The notes: a model not told the origin generated them from the sequence alone. Shown: positions 1 to 9,631, numbered from the stretch's first letter. The stretch is DNA of 64,000 bases from Paucibacter sp. DJ2R-2 (GCF_025717675.1 NZ_JAJIRT010000004.1:1-64000); one strand, 5' to 3'. A program made the numbers and translations.

Positions 1-128
<128 letters not shown>

Positions 129-146
129 CTAGAAGAAGAAAAGAGG

Positions 147-221
<75 letters not shown>

Positions 222-310
222 ATCGGCACAGGTTTGCAGGCAAAACAACCAACAAACCGGTAACGACACTACCAACAACACTGCGCCTTCCGCCGCTTCG
301 CACCCAACAC

Positions 311-384
311 TGGAGCGGGAAACGGGAATCGAACCCGTGTCATTAGCTTGGAAGGCTAAGGTTCTACCATTGAACTACTCCCGC
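311..384 (-). tRNA. tRNA-Gly (anticodon TCC)
   Basis: 74-nt cloverleaf on the minus strand, acceptor GCGGGAG, anticodon loop CTTCCAA (anticodon TCC), T-loop GTTCGATTCC, encoded CCA. Middle gene of the Tyr-Gly-Thr-tuf transcription unit. Confidence 0.97.
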
Positions 385-459
385 CCGGGAGCCTTGCGAC
401 CTTGCTTGAGATCGAGCTGCCGGACCAGCCGACAGCTCGAATCAAGAAAAGTTTTGCCT

Positions 460-545
460 TGGTGGAGGAGGCTGGATTCGAACCAGCGTACGCGTAAGCG
501 GGCAGATTTACAGTCTGCTGCCTTTAACCACTCGGCCACCCCTCC
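460..545 (-). tRNA. tRNA-Tyr (anticodon GTA)
   Basis: 86-nt class II tRNA with a long variable arm, acceptor GGAGGGG, anticodon stem CAGAC/ATCTG with anticodon GTA, T-loop GTTCGAATCC and encoded CCA. It is the first gene of the tRNA-tuf unit. Confidence 0.97.
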
Positions 546-843
546 GAGGCAAGCCTGCTACTGTAGCACAGCATTTTTCACTCGCCAAGAACTTTTCTGG
601 AATTTGAGACATCCAGCTCCTTTTGGTGAGCCACGGGCCGTGGCCGCACCATCTCGTCCCGCCACCGCTTGGTACCCAACCCTTAAGTACCAATAGATCA
701 AAGACGAAGAGAACTCTCCATCCAATGCACCGAAGTCAATGCCACCCCGCCTGCCCTAGGTGAGATTCAGACAAGGACTCGATGGGCCACCAGGCCTATC
801 TCACTGGCGAATTGAAACGCACCCCACCTTAGCCACCCCAGTC

Positions 844-861
844 AATACCAATGTGCTACCA
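844..861 (-). promoter_or_regulatory. NagQ-like operator candidate upstream of the TonB receptor
   Basis: On the minus strand this reads TGGTAGC-ACAT-TGGTATT, two mismatches from the TGGTATT-N4-TGGTATT pattern seen at the nag promoter. It lies about 290 bases before the receptor start, far for a repressor site, so it could belong to a distal promoter. The match is seen; the function is inferred. Confidence 0.35.
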
Positions 862-1070
862 AGAGCTGCCGCCATCGTCGCCCCCGTACGACAGTCGACA
901 GTCGCTCTGAAGCCCATTTACAGAAGCAACACAAGTGCCCCAAAACATGGTGGCAACATCGCCACAGCAGGGAAAACACGAACCGAAAAGTGGTAGCAAA
1001 GTGGCACTACCGAGCCGTATAGTGGCATGGCATTGGTTGCATTCGTACGTCATAGGAGGCACCAGACACA

Positions 1071-1090
1071 TGCCAATTTGCAGATTGGCA
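1071..1090. promoter_or_regulatory. Inverted repeat ahead of the TonB receptor gene
   Basis: TGCCAAT and ATTGGCA form a perfect 7-bp inverted repeat with a 6-base spacer, 64 bases upstream of the receptor start. It could be a protein-binding palindrome or a 5' leader hairpin. No specific regulator is assigned. Confidence 0.3.
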
Positions 1091-1153
1091 TTGCACTGGT
1101 TCCGCGTCGTAACAGGCCGACTCATCCATTCCGGCCAATATCGAGGAGCAGTT

Positions 1154-3808
1154 ATGAAGGTCAAGAAGAATCCCGTCGCCGCGGCAGTCGCGCTGACGCT
1201 GTTGAGCGCGGCCATTTCGGCGCAGGCTCAGCAAGCCGCCCCGAAGCAGGACACCTCCCAATTGGAGCAGGTGGTCGTGACCGGTATCCGCGCATCGCTG
1301 GAGACCGCAGTCAACATCAAGAAGAACGCCAGCGCCGTCGTGGACGCTGTGTCCGCAGAAGACGTGGGCAAGCTGCCTGACTCTGACGTTGGCGAATCCC
1401 TGGGACGCCTGCCCGGCATCACCGTGGGCCGCGCTTTCGGCCAAGGTGCCTCCGTGTCGGTCCGCGGTTCTGATCCGCAGATGACCTACACCACCTTGAA
1501 TGGTCAGACCGTCGCTTCGACCGGCTGGTATGACCAGTCCACCGTGGATCGCTCTTTCAACTACTCCCTGCTGCCCTCCGAGCTGATCGGCGGCATGGAG
1601 GTCTACAAGTCCTCGCAGGCTGACCTGACCGAAGGCGGCATCGGTGGCACGGTGATCGTCAAGACACGCAAGCCGCTGGACCTGAAGGCCAACACCATCT
1701 TCGGCAGCGTGAAGCTGGGCAAGGGCACTGTCAGCACCGACCTTTCCAAGGACGTTGCTGGCCTGTACAGCTGGCGCAATGACAGCAAGACCTTCGGTGT
1801 CTTGATCGCTGGCGCCAAGGAAGACAGCCAGTACATCCGTCGCGGCATCGAGTCAGACGCAGGCTGGGCCGGCGATGTGGCTCCTGCTACCTTTGTGCAG
1901 GACCGCAAGCGCAGCTCGATCAACCTGACGGTGCAGGCCAAGCCCACCAGCAATGTCGAACTGGGCCTGAACTACCTGAGCCTGGACCTGACGGGCGATA
2001 ACACGAACAGCAACCTCTACCTGTTCACCGGCCAGAACGACCCGAACCCCGACCAACCCAATGCGGTGACAAACTGCGTGCTGAAGAACGCAGCGGGCCT
2101 GTGCGTGAAGGCGGAAGCCGGCGCTAAGAACCCGGTCAATACCTTCATGCAAACCTGGGCTCGCCAGGGCAAGATGTCCTCGGACAGCCTGGTCCTGAAT
2201 GGCTCGGTCAAGGGTGACAGCTTCAAGCTGGAAGCCGTGGTTGGCGAAACCAAGGCCAAGGGCGGCACCTCGCACACCATGAACTATGGCGTGGGCTGGT
2301 GGGACGCGGGTCAAAGCCTGCCGAAGTTCCAGGGAACGATCGACGGCACCGGCAAGCAGATCGCGATCACGCCGAGCGTGCCCATGGACGTGTCCGTGTC
2401 CAATCTGCCCAAGCAACTCGCCCCGACGGGCTGGGCCACCGACCAGCAACAGCCGAACTCTGACAAAGAGCGCTTCGCTCAAGCAGACGCAACGTTTGAT
2501 CTGGACTGGAACGGCCTGACTTCGTTCAAGGCCGGCGTGCGCAGCACCAGCCACAAGTACGAGCAAAGCGCCTTGCGCGGCAAGTTCTCGAGCACCGTGG
2601 TCGTGGGTAACACCAGCGACCTGTACAGCGGCTCCATCAAGATGGGCCCGAATGGCTGGGCCTTCCCGGAAGCCAATCTGAGCGGAATGGCCGCCCTGTA
2701 CGACAAGAACACGGCTTCCTGGACACCGCAACGTTCGAGCTATGCCGCGATCGATGAAGACAATACCGCGGCCTACGGCATGTTCGAGTTCGAGCAAGGT
2801 GGCTGGCGCGGCAATTTCGGCCTGCGCTATGTGCACACCAAGGTGACCGGCAAGGGCTATCTGTTTGACGGTACCCCGCTTGCTGCCAACGATGTTCCCA
2901 ACAACGACGGCTGGAGTAACAAGATCCGCGAAGAGAACTCGAGCTACAGCGACTGGCTGCCCAGCCTGAACGCCGCTTACAAGCTCGACCGAAACACGGT
3001 GCTGCGTGTGGCCGCTTCCAAGGCCATCACCCGCCCCAACTTCGAGTACATGTTCCTGACCAAGCAAGCCGGCTACAACGACGACCGCGTGGGCAACGAG
3101 TCCATCACCTTCGGTACCGTGGGCCTGAAGCCCCAGTCGTCCAAGCAGTTTGATCTGGGCATCGAGTACTACTACGGTCGCGGCAATATGGTGTCGGCTG
3201 CGTTCTTCCACAAGACGATCGACAACTTCGTGACTGCCAACGTCAAGACCAATCAAAAGGTCGGCGTGGTGGATCCGCTGAGCAAGGTCGACAACTGGAC
3301 GATCAACAACTACGTCAACGCGGGCGGCGGCAAGATCAACGGCCTGGAAACCCAGATCAACCACAGTCTGGACAACGGCTTCGGTGTTGCAGCGAGCTAC
3401 ACCTACGCGGATGCCAAGGCTCCGGCCTCCAGCTACCCCGACAACCTGGCCCTGTTCACGCAGTCGTCCAAGCACACCCTCAACCTGGTGGGCTTCTACG
3501 AAACTGAGAACTACTCGGCTCGCGTGGCTTACAACTGGCGCTCGAAGTACATGATTCGTGAAACGGGCTACTACAGCTACCGTATGCACGATCCCTACGG
3601 TTCGCTGGATTTCAGCGCAGGCTGGAACATCAACAAGAACCTGCGCCTGAGCTTCGAAGCCATCAATCTGCTGAAGCAAGACGACATCCAGTACGGCGCC
3701 GCAGACGCCAAGAACGCCAACGTCAAGCCCAGCATGCGCGTCGGCTATCCTGCCTGGTCCTTCATGGGCGAGACGACCTATCGTTTCGGCCTGAGCGCCA
3801 AGTTCTGA
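1154..3808 (+). CDS. TonB-dependent outer-membrane receptor (Xanthomonas/Caulobacter carbohydrate type)
   Basis: 884-residue receptor expected to take a substrate across the outer membrane using TonB energy. Residues 1-25 are a signal peptide ending AISAQA. A TonB-box-like VVVTGIR follows at 40-46, then a plug domain with LPDSDVGESLGRLPGI and SVRG, then a long beta-barrel ending in an aromatic residue (LSAKF). Plug features match the TIGR01782 class common in oligosaccharide loci. The start at 1154 has a GAGGAG site 8 bases upstream and begins the signal peptide; frame continues upstream without a better start. The neighbouring Trp-halogenase homologue and the nag operon 12 kb away suggest chitooligosaccharide or GlcNAc as substrate, which is inference. 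Confidence 0.9.
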   Translation: MKVKKNPVAAAVALTLLSAAISAQAQQAAPKQDTSQLEQVVVTGIRASLETAVNIKKNASAVVDAVSAEDVGKLPDSDVGESLGRLPGITVGRAFGQGASVSVRGSDPQMTYTTLNGQTVASTGWYDQSTVDRSFNYSLLPSELIGGMEVYKSSQADLTEGGIGGTVIVKTRKPLDLKANTIFGSVKLGKGTVSTDLSKDVAGLYSWRNDSKTFGVLIAGAKEDSQYIRRGIESDAGWAGDVAPATFVQDRKRSSINLTVQAKPTSNVELGLNYLSLDLTGDNTNSNLYLFTGQNDPNPDQPNAVTNCVLKNAAGLCVKAEAGAKNPVNTFMQTWARQGKMSSDSLVLNGSVKGDSFKLEAVVGETKAKGGTSHTMNYGVGWWDAGQSLPKFQGTIDGTGKQIAITPSVPMDVSVSNLPKQLAPTGWATDQQQPNSDKERFAQADATFDLDWNGLTSFKAGVRSTSHKYEQSALRGKFSSTVVVGNTSDLYSGSIKMGPNGWAFPEANLSGMAALYDKNTASWTPQRSSYAAIDEDNTAAYGMFEFEQGGWRGNFGLRYVHTKVTGKGYLFDGTPLAANDVPNNDGWSNKIREENSSYSDWLPSLNAAYKLDRNTVLRVAASKAITRPNFEYMFLTKQAGYNDDRVGNESITFGTVGLKPQSSKQFDLGIEYYYGRGNMVSAAFFHKTIDNFVTANVKTNQKVGVVDPLSKVDNWTINNYVNAGGGKINGLETQINHSLDNGFGVAASYTYADAKAPASSYPDNLALFTQSSKHTLNLVGFYETENYSARVAYNWRSKYMIRETGYYSYRMHDPYGSLDFSAGWNINKNLRLSFEAINLLKQDDIQYGAADAKNANVKPSMRVGYPAWSFMGETTYRFGLSAKF

Positions 3809-3833
3809 TCGAGCATCAAGCTCACAGCAAGAC

Positions 3834-3861
3834 AAAAGCCCGGCTCTGCCGGGCTTTTTTT
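3834..3861 (+). terminator. Rho-independent terminator, probably bidirectional
   Basis: Stem AAGCCCGGC/GCCGGGCTT with a TCT loop, followed by a run of seven T on the plus strand and TTTT on the other. It lies 26 bases after the receptor stop and 40 bases after the halogenase stop, so it can serve both converging genes. Confidence 0.9.
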
Positions 3862-3901
3862 GTGCGCCAAACGTCCTGGCGCCGATCACCCGGCGAGCAA
3901 A

Positions 3902-5434
3902 TCAGGCGGGCTGAGTGCCTCTCGCAGCAGCCGCGCGCAAGCCCTCAAGCCAGGCTCGGTGCCCGGGAAGCTCGCGGATCAAGGCCTGCGTGGCCGCGTC
4001 AACATGAGCCAAACGCTGGCGTCCATCCTTGTGCTCGGCTGCCGAGATCGGGAACCCACGGGTCGGATAACGCATGCCGTTCAAAACGTACAGATAGTTC
4101 TCCACACTGAACAGATCGAAGCGGCTGAAGAAATCCGTCTGATGCGGATGACCGGCCGACCATTTGGCGAGGCGTCCGCGCAGCACATCCGACAGATGGC
4201 AAGCCTGGCGGTTGTCACGCCAGAACTCGGAGTCGCTGCGATCGGAGATGTGATAGTGCAGCTGCACGAAATCGATGATGCGCTCCCAGGCATAGGTCAG
4301 CGCATCATTGACATGATCCCGCAAGGGCGGGGCGTCGCTGCCGAAACGTGGGAAGTTGCGCGCAAGAAGCCCCGCGGCAAAGTCGGTCAGCAGAATCGAA
4401 GTCGCCTCCAGCGGTTCGACAAAACCCTGGGCCAGGCCCAAAGCCATGCAGTTCTGTGTCCAGCTCTGTTTGCGATAGCCGATCTTCATGGCTATCTGGC
4501 GCGGTGCAAAGCTGTCAGCGGGCACGCCAAGATAGCGGGCGAAGGACGTGACCGCCTCCTCATGGCTCATATAGGCACTGGCGTAGACAAAGCCTGTGCC
4601 GCGACGCTCAGTGACGGGGATGTCCCAGATCCAGCCGGCCGCATGCGCGGTAGCCAGGGTGTACGGGGGAATCTCAGCACCGGCTTTCAGCGGCACCTGC
4701 TGCACAAGCGCCGTGTCAGTCAGTATCTGGTGAGACTTGTCCACGAAGGGCACCTTCAGCGCCCCCTGTGTCAGCAAGGACGCGAAGCCGCTGCAGTCGA
4801 CAAAAAAATCAAAGACCAAGCGTTCACCGGACTTGGTGATCAGCACTTCGATATCGCCATCGGGGGCGCGCTCGGCACCCACCACAGTGGCGCGAAGATG
4901 TTGAACCCCAAAGCGCTGCATGGCATTGCGAGACAGCAGGGCGGCGAACTTGTGCGCGTTGACGTGATAGGCGTAGTCCACCGCGCCCTCGTAGGCAGGC
5001 GATTCGATCCGCTTGGGTGAGCGCATCGCCTCCGCCAGGCGGGTGCTGCTCGACACATCAGAGAACGGGCGAACCGGTTCCGACAGCCAATGCGGCGTGA
5101 CATCCACGCCGCCCGGATACGGTGAAGCGAAGGGGTGGTAATAGAAATGCTCCGCGCCAGGCTTGCCGGCATCCATCCAGTTCTGAAACTTGATGCCGTA
5201 CTTGAACGTGGTCTCGCAAGACAAGATCAAATCGGCTTCGCTGATGCCGAACTTCTGCATCGAGGTCTTGATGAAAGGCACCGTGCCCTCCCCCACCCCA
5301 ATGATGGGCACATCTTCCGATTCGATCAGCGTGATCTCAATCTCGGGATCGGCCTGCAACTCACGGCCGAGATGGTTGGCGGCCAACCATCCGGCCGTGC
5401 CGCCGCCGATGATGGCAATTCTCTTGTTCTTCAT
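3902..5434 (-). CDS. Flavin-dependent tryptophan halogenase family protein
   Basis: 510 residues, the usual length of PrnA/RebH-type halogenases, which use FADH2, halide and O2 to make an electrophilic halogen. The FAD motif GGGTAG is at 10-15, the family motif WIWDIP at 268-273, and a lysine in TTFKYGIKF (Lys78) fits the catalytic lysine. The FVEPLEAT motif keeps Glu343, but Ala344 stands where PrnA has Ser347. Homologues beside TonB receptors are common in carbohydrate loci of Xanthomonas and Caulobacter and rarely have proven substrates. The gene converges on the receptor. No flavin reductase is seen nearby. The substrate is unknown: free indoles, Trp in a peptide, or a non-halogenating role are all open. 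Confidence 0.88.
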   Translation of the reverse strand: MKNKRIAIIGGGTAGWLAANHLGRELQADPEIEITLIESEDVPIIGVGEGTVPFIKTSMQKFGISEADLILSCETTFKYGIKFQNWMDAGKPGAEHFYYHPFASPYPGGVDVTPHWLSEPVRPFSDVSSSTRLAEAMRSPKRIESPAYEGAVDYAYHVNAHKFAALLSRNAMQRFGVQHLRATVVGAERAPDGDIEVLITKSGERLVFDFFVDCSGFASLLTQGALKVPFVDKSHQILTDTALVQQVPLKAGAEIPPYTLATAHAAGWIWDIPVTERRGTGFVYASAYMSHEEAVTSFARYLGVPADSFAPRQIAMKIGYRKQSWTQNCMALGLAQGFVEPLEATSILLTDFAAGLLARNFPRFGSDAPPLRDHVNDALTYAWERIIDFVQLHYHISDRSDSEFWRDNRQACHLSDVLRGRLAKWSAGHPHQTDFFSRFDLFSVENYLYVLNGMRYPTRGFPISAAEHKDGRQRLAHVDAATQALIRELPGHRAWLEGLRAAAARGTQPA

Positions 5435-6044
5435 GACACATACCCTTGTTGCTCAACGCAAGCGCAACGAAATCAAGGCCCACAGAAAAACTCATGGCCG
5501 TCACCTCATAAGGGTCGCCAGCGATTTCCTGCGATTGCCGATTTCGCCACTTTTTCGAGACTGCCATGATAGGGCGAGCTGAGCTGCCAAAGGGCTGAGG
5601 CAAAGCATTTCCAGGGGTTTCTCCTCGCCATGTTTCATCCCGCGCAAGCACACCAACGGCTCCCGGTCAAAACTACATGTTCGCACCCCGCTCAACGCCA
5701 TAGGAGAAGCGCTCGAGCGCGCCCAGCGCAAGGTGACTCTCAATACTCTCGCAAGCAAGCACAACACTGGTTTTTAATTGGTTTTATCGAGTGTTTTGAG
5801 CAAGCGGGGCGCGAGCGGAATACCAAGATCAGCCAGGTCAATGACAGCTAGTACGCCATTCATGGAGGATTCATTCAAACCCGAGAAAATCTGGGCGCGC
5901 GCATGATTTCGCGCGCGAAGCAGCGAATACCAGTACTTAGCAAGCAGTATCGGTCAGGCCTGCCGCAAAGAGTATTTCAATACCTATGATCAGGACTTCG
6001 GTCGCAGCAGTTTTCGGCCATCTGACATGCTTTCAGAGAAAACC
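5435..6044. other. Divergent intergenic region, halogenase and lipoprotein promoters
   Basis: 610 bases with no convincing gene. It must hold the promoters of the halogenase (minus) and the lipoprotein (plus). A NagQ-like direct repeat lies at 5768-5785, and a CGCGCGC/GCGCGCG inverted repeat with an 8-base loop at 5896-5917. Base composition is more AT-rich around 5750-5800 than in the flanks. Confidence 0.6.
5768..5785 (+). promoter_or_regulatory. NagQ-like operator candidate between halogenase and lipoprotein genes
   Basis: TGGTTTT-TAAT-TGGTTTT: two identical half sites, each one base from TGGTATT, with the same 4-base spacing as the nag site. It could serve either divergent gene, or neither; it lies 334 bases from the halogenase start and 260 from the lipoprotein start. 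Confidence 0.35.
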
Positions 6045-7322
6045 ATGAAATTTGCATCCATGGCGATGGCACTGCTGCCTCTGCTGCTGACGGCAGGCTG
6101 TTCCACTCTTCCTTCCGGCGCGGGCCATGGTTTGGGCGTCGAGTCTCAGGATATTGAAGCTTGCAAAGCCTACAGCCTCGAAATGGTGAAGCCCCAAATG
6201 CGGGTGATCACGCCAGCACTGACCACGCCGGGCCGCACCGTCTGCACTTCAGGTTCGTCGCCGGGGTCGACCAATTGCTCCTACATTCCCGGCATCATTT
6301 ACCCCGCCGTCGAAGAAGACGTCAGCATCGAAGCGCGCATACAGGTTCTCGCCGAATGCTTGTTGGCAAAACAAGAAACCGCACGCATCGCGCGACTGGC
6401 GGCTCAAGGCGAAGCGACCAAACCGGACAAGTCTCAGAACACACCCGAGGCGGTTGCCGCCCGCTCTGCGCAGGCCGAAGCCCTTGCTCGCCAGTTGCTC
6501 ACGGACAAATCGGGCCCGCCGCCCTCTTCGACCGTAAAGTCGGCGCAGGCCAGCAAAGACTGCGAGTTCTGCCCAGCGATGATCAAGGTGCCAGGCGGCA
6601 GCTTCAAGATGGGCAGCAACAACCACTCGTCAGAGCAGCCCATCCGCACGGTCTCCGTCCCCAGCTTCTTGCTGGGCAAGTACGAGGTGACTCAGGGCGA
6701 ATGGAAGGCCGTCATGGGCAGCAACCCCAGCGCCAACACCTCTTGCGGCAATCATTGCCCCGTGGAGCGCATCAGCTGGAACGATGCCAAAACCTTTGTT
6801 CATCGGCTCAACGAAAAGACCGGACTGAAGTTTCGACTCCCCAGCGAAGCTGAATGGGAGTACGCCGCACAACTCAGCAGCAGCGGCCCCAGCAACCCCG
6901 AGGCCGAATTGGAGCGGCTCCACCGCAGCGCTTGGTTCAGCAAGAACAGCCGGGGCCAGGTTCACGCCGTGGGACTCAAGGCACCGAATCGGTTCGGTCT
7001 GCACGACATGCAGGGCAATGTCTGGGAATGGGTCGAGGACGCCTTTCACGAGAGCTACCAAGGGGCCGCCTTCGACGCCCGAGCGCGGTCGAGCGGCGCG
7101 GAACCGGTCAAGCGTGTGCTCCGCGGCGGCTCCTGGTTCAATGAACAGAAGCAGCTGCGCCCCCAGCACCGCAACTCCGAAATGCCGGAGGCCAGCTATG
7201 TGTTCTTTGGCCTGCGATTGGCGCGTGATCTGAACTCCGAGGAGCCGGCACCGAGAGCAGATTCCACCGCCTCCGCCATCAAGCCGGCAAGGTCTGCTGA
7301 GGCTTCAGGCCTCATCCCTTGA
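6045..7322 (+). CDS. Lipoprotein with formylglycine-generating-enzyme-like (SUMF1) domain
   Basis: 425 residues. The lipobox LTAGC gives a lipidated Cys19, so the protein is probably membrane-anchored in the periplasm. After a low-complexity linker, residues from about 185 form an FGE-sulfatase/SUMF1 domain: MIKVPGGSFKMGS, GKYEVTQGEW, RLPSEAEWEYA, NVWEWVED, VLRGGSW and FFGLRLAR. Members range from sulfatase activators to non-catalytic sugar or protein binders, and I see no clear active-site cysteine pair. The start at 6045 begins the lipoprotein signal; an in-frame ATG at 6027 is possible. No sulfatase is visible nearby, so a role in this locus is unknown. Confidence 0.85.
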   Translation: MKFASMAMALLPLLLTAGCSTLPSGAGHGLGVESQDIEACKAYSLEMVKPQMRVITPALTTPGRTVCTSGSSPGSTNCSYIPGIIYPAVEEDVSIEARIQVLAECLLAKQETARIARLAAQGEATKPDKSQNTPEAVAARSAQAEALARQLLTDKSGPPPSSTVKSAQASKDCEFCPAMIKVPGGSFKMGSNNHSSEQPIRTVSVPSFLLGKYEVTQGEWKAVMGSNPSANTSCGNHCPVERISWNDAKTFVHRLNEKTGLKFRLPSEAEWEYAAQLSSSGPSNPEAELERLHRSAWFSKNSRGQVHAVGLKAPNRFGLHDMQGNVWEWVEDAFHESYQGAAFDARARSSGAEPVKRVLRGGSWFNEQKQLRPQHRNSEMPEASYVFFGLRLARDLNSEEPAPRADSTASAIKPARSAEASGLIP

Positions 7323-7413
7323 CCATAGCCTTGCTCCTGCGCCGATCCAACTCGCTCACCAGGACGAGACCCAAGGCTGCAAGAGCGACGGCGAATGCCA
7401 GCCAGGATCTCAA
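7312..7413 (-). CDS. Possible 33-residue membrane microprotein downstream of the exporter
   Basis: From a TTG at 7413 the minus strand encodes MRSWLAFAVALAALGLVLVS followed by a charged tail ELDRRRSK, a single hydrophobic helix with positive charges after it. It lies after the exporter stop and overlaps the 3' end of the lipoprotein gene. There is no clear ribosome-binding site. It could be a small immunity or accessory peptide, or chance. Confidence 0.15.
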   Translation of the reverse strand: MRSWLAFAVALAALGLVLVSELDRRRSKAMVKG

Positions 7414-7531
7414 GTGCTCGGTTCACCACGGGTCGCCTTCGAGTTAGCCGGCCGCGCGCGCGACGGGGCGAACGCTCCACACCCATGGATCGAGCAATCA
7501 GCGCCCGCTCCGGCCGTAACAGGCGACCGCA

Positions 7532-9631
7532 CTAGCGCAAGACAGGCAGCTTCTGCGGCTGCAGCTCAATCACGCGCCCCGCCATGGCGATGGTCTCTTG
7601 GCGATGCGCGATCACCACCCGCGTCAGCTGGAGCGCACGGATTGAGTCATTGACCTCCTGCTCGCGCTTGGCATCGAGGTGGCTGGTCGCCTCGTCAAGA
7701 AACAGGATTCGAGGTTGCTTGTACAAGGCGCGCGCCAACAAAAGGCGCTGCTTCTGCCCGCCGGAAATCGCCGCCCCCATGTCGCCGATCAGGGTTTGCC
7801 AAGCCATGGGCATGGCCAGCACATCTTCATCCACGGCCGCCATGCGGGCACACAGTCGCACTCGCTCCATATCGACATCAGCGGCCCCAAACGCGATGTT
7901 CTCAGCGATCGTGCCGGCAAACAGTTGATCGTCCTGCATGACCGCACCGAGACAATCGCGCCAGGCTCGCAGGCCGATGGCCGAGAGCGGCCGACCCATC
8001 ACCAGAATCTCGCCCTCGGTCGGCGTCAGCAGACCCAGCATGATCTTCAGCAGGGTGGTCTTGCCGCAGCCCGAGGGGCCCACAATAGCCACCGACTCGC
8101 CGGCGGCAACGCGAAGACTGATGCCATCCAGCACCCAGGGCTCATTGGCACCGTAGCGGAATCGCACCTCACGCAGTTCGATATCGGGCACGGTCGCTGC
8201 AGGCAGACCACTGCCGCCCGAAAGTTCCGGTTCGCTGAGCACAATGTCAGCCAGTCGCTCACGCTGGATGCGCAGCATGCGCACCTGGAAGGCCAGATCG
8301 ACCAAGGCGCTGATGCGGCCGCTGAACTGCAGCTTGTAGGCGGCATAGGCAAAGCTCATGCCTATGGACAACTCTCCGCGCATCACCAGCTTCGCACCGA
8401 GGTAGATCACCGCGATGTTCTCGACGCCGAACACCAGCGCATTGGCGGATTGGTACAGCGTCGTCAGCCGCTGAGTCGCAAGTTCCCGGTTGCTGGTGTT
8501 GACCAACAGGTTCAGCCAGTGGGCGCGCCGCTCGTCCTCGCGATTGAAAAGCTTGATCGACTGCACGCCGCGCACCGACTCGAGCAGATGGCTGTCTTGA
8601 CGCGCCGCATGAACAATTTGCTCTTCGTTGGCCCGCCGAAATGGCGCATAGGAAAGCACGCGAATCAGCACATAGATGAGCAAGGCGCTCAAGGTCACCA
8701 GCGCCAGCTGGACGCTGTAGACCAACATCATCGCGAAAGCCACGCCGGCCATCAGCCCGTCCAGTGCGGCATTCAAAGCGGCCGCTGTCAGGGTCTGACG
8801 GATGTTTTGAATGGCGCCGAAACGCGACATCACATCGCCCAGATGACGCCGCATGAAGTAGTCCATGGGCAGGCGCAGCAACTTGCTCAGCACACCAGAT
8901 GCCCACTGCAAGTTCAGCTGGGTGGAGAAGTAGATAACCATCCAGCTGCGCATGGTGCTGATCAAGAGCTGCAGCACCATCAGCAGGAAGAAGCCGAGCG
9001 CAAGCACCTGCAACAGATCCATGTCCTGCTGGACGATCACGCCGTCCAGCACCCATTGCTGGAAGAACGGCGTCACCACGGCCAAGAGCTCCAGGGCCAG
9101 GGACAACATCAGCACCTGGGCCAGCGAACGCTTGAGCCCAGTGACTTGCCCGACCAACTGGCCCAAGCCGACTGCCGGCTTGGGCTCGTTGCGCTCGAAG
9201 CTGGGCATGGGCGAGAGCTCCAGCGCCACGCCGGTGAAATGCCGAGAGGCCTCGGCCAGACTCAGCTGGCGCACGCCATAGGCCGGGTCGTGGACCGCGA
9301 GGCGGCGCGCGCCGACCCGGCGCAGCACCACGAAATGGTTCATGTCCCAATGCAAGATGCAAGGCATCTGCAGCTGCCCGAGATCCTCCAGTTCCAACTG
9401 CACCGCCCGCGCTGCGAAACCCAGTTCGTCTGCGAAGCCGATCAGCTGTTTCAGCGTCATGCCCTTGGCCGAGGCCTGGAGACGCTGGCGCAGATCGGGC
9501 AGCTCCTGCCATTGCCCGTGGTAGCTGCTGATCATGGCGAGGCAGGCCAGACCACACTCAGCCGTCTCCGTCTGTTGCACCATGGGCAGACGCGCCCCGA
9601 AGCCGAACTGCAAACCTTGCATCAGGCTCAT
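7532..9631 (-). CDS. lanT: Peptidase-containing ABC exporter (LanT-type, C39 protease)
   Basis: 699 residues in three parts. An N-terminal C39 peptidase (1-130) has Cys26 in AECGLACLAM, His99 in DMNHF and Asp115 in HDPAYG as catalytic triad; this family cuts leaders after GG or GA. A six-helix ABC membrane domain follows. The ATPase domain has Walker A GPSGCGKTT, signature ISGGQKQR, Walker B ILFLDEATS and the AHR switch. It should cleave and export the two precursors encoded upstream in the operon. The ATG at 9631 overlaps the adaptor stop (ATGA), indicating translational coupling; an earlier in-frame start at 9670 would overlap the adaptor by 43 bases and is less likely. Confidence 0.93.
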   Translation of the reverse strand: MSLMQGLQFGFGARLPMVQQTETAECGLACLAMISSYHGQWQELPDLRQRLQASAKGMTLKQLIGFADELGFAARAVQLELEDLGQLQMPCILHWDMNHFVVLRRVGARRLAVHDPAYGVRQLSLAEASRHFTGVALELSPMPSFERNEPKPAVGLGQLVGQVTGLKRSLAQVLMLSLALELLAVVTPFFQQWVLDGVIVQQDMDLLQVLALGFFLLMVLQLLISTMRSWMVIYFSTQLNLQWASGVLSKLLRLPMDYFMRRHLGDVMSRFGAIQNIRQTLTAAALNAALDGLMAGVAFAMMLVYSVQLALVTLSALLIYVLIRVLSYAPFRRANEEQIVHAARQDSHLLESVRGVQSIKLFNREDERRAHWLNLLVNTSNRELATQRLTTLYQSANALVFGVENIAVIYLGAKLVMRGELSIGMSFAYAAYKLQFSGRISALVDLAFQVRMLRIQRERLADIVLSEPELSGGSGLPAATVPDIELREVRFRYGANEPWVLDGISLRVAAGESVAIVGPSGCGKTTLLKIMLGLLTPTEGEILVMGRPLSAIGLRAWRDCLGAVMQDDQLFAGTIAENIAFGAADVDMERVRLCARMAAVDEDVLAMPMAWQTLIGDMGAAISGGQKQRLLLARALYKQPRILFLDEATSHLDAKREQEVNDSIRALQLTRVVIAHRQETIAMAGRVIELQPQKLPVLR

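Larger units (their letters stand above)
546..1153. other. Intergenic region between tRNA-Tyr and the TonB receptor
   Basis: About 600 bases without a convincing gene. It should contain the promoter of the tRNA-tuf unit (minus strand) and that of the TonB receptor (plus strand). Visible elements are a TTGGTAC...GTACCAA inverted repeat at 669-693, a NagQ-like direct repeat at 844-861, and a TGCCAAT/ATTGGCA inverted repeat at 1071-1090. Confidence 0.6.

Noticed and set aside
669-693. TTGGTAC...GTACCAA inverted repeat considered as another NagQ site
   Set aside because: It is an inverted, not direct, repeat with 11 bases between arms and does not fit the 18-bp direct-repeat pattern.
1853-3889. 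678-residue open frame on the minus strand over the TonB receptor
   Set aside because: Antisense shadow of the receptor barrel; no motif and no ribosome-binding site.
5819-5945. AATACCA words at about 5820 and 5926 considered as NagQ sites
   Set aside because: Single half sites without a second half at the required spacing.
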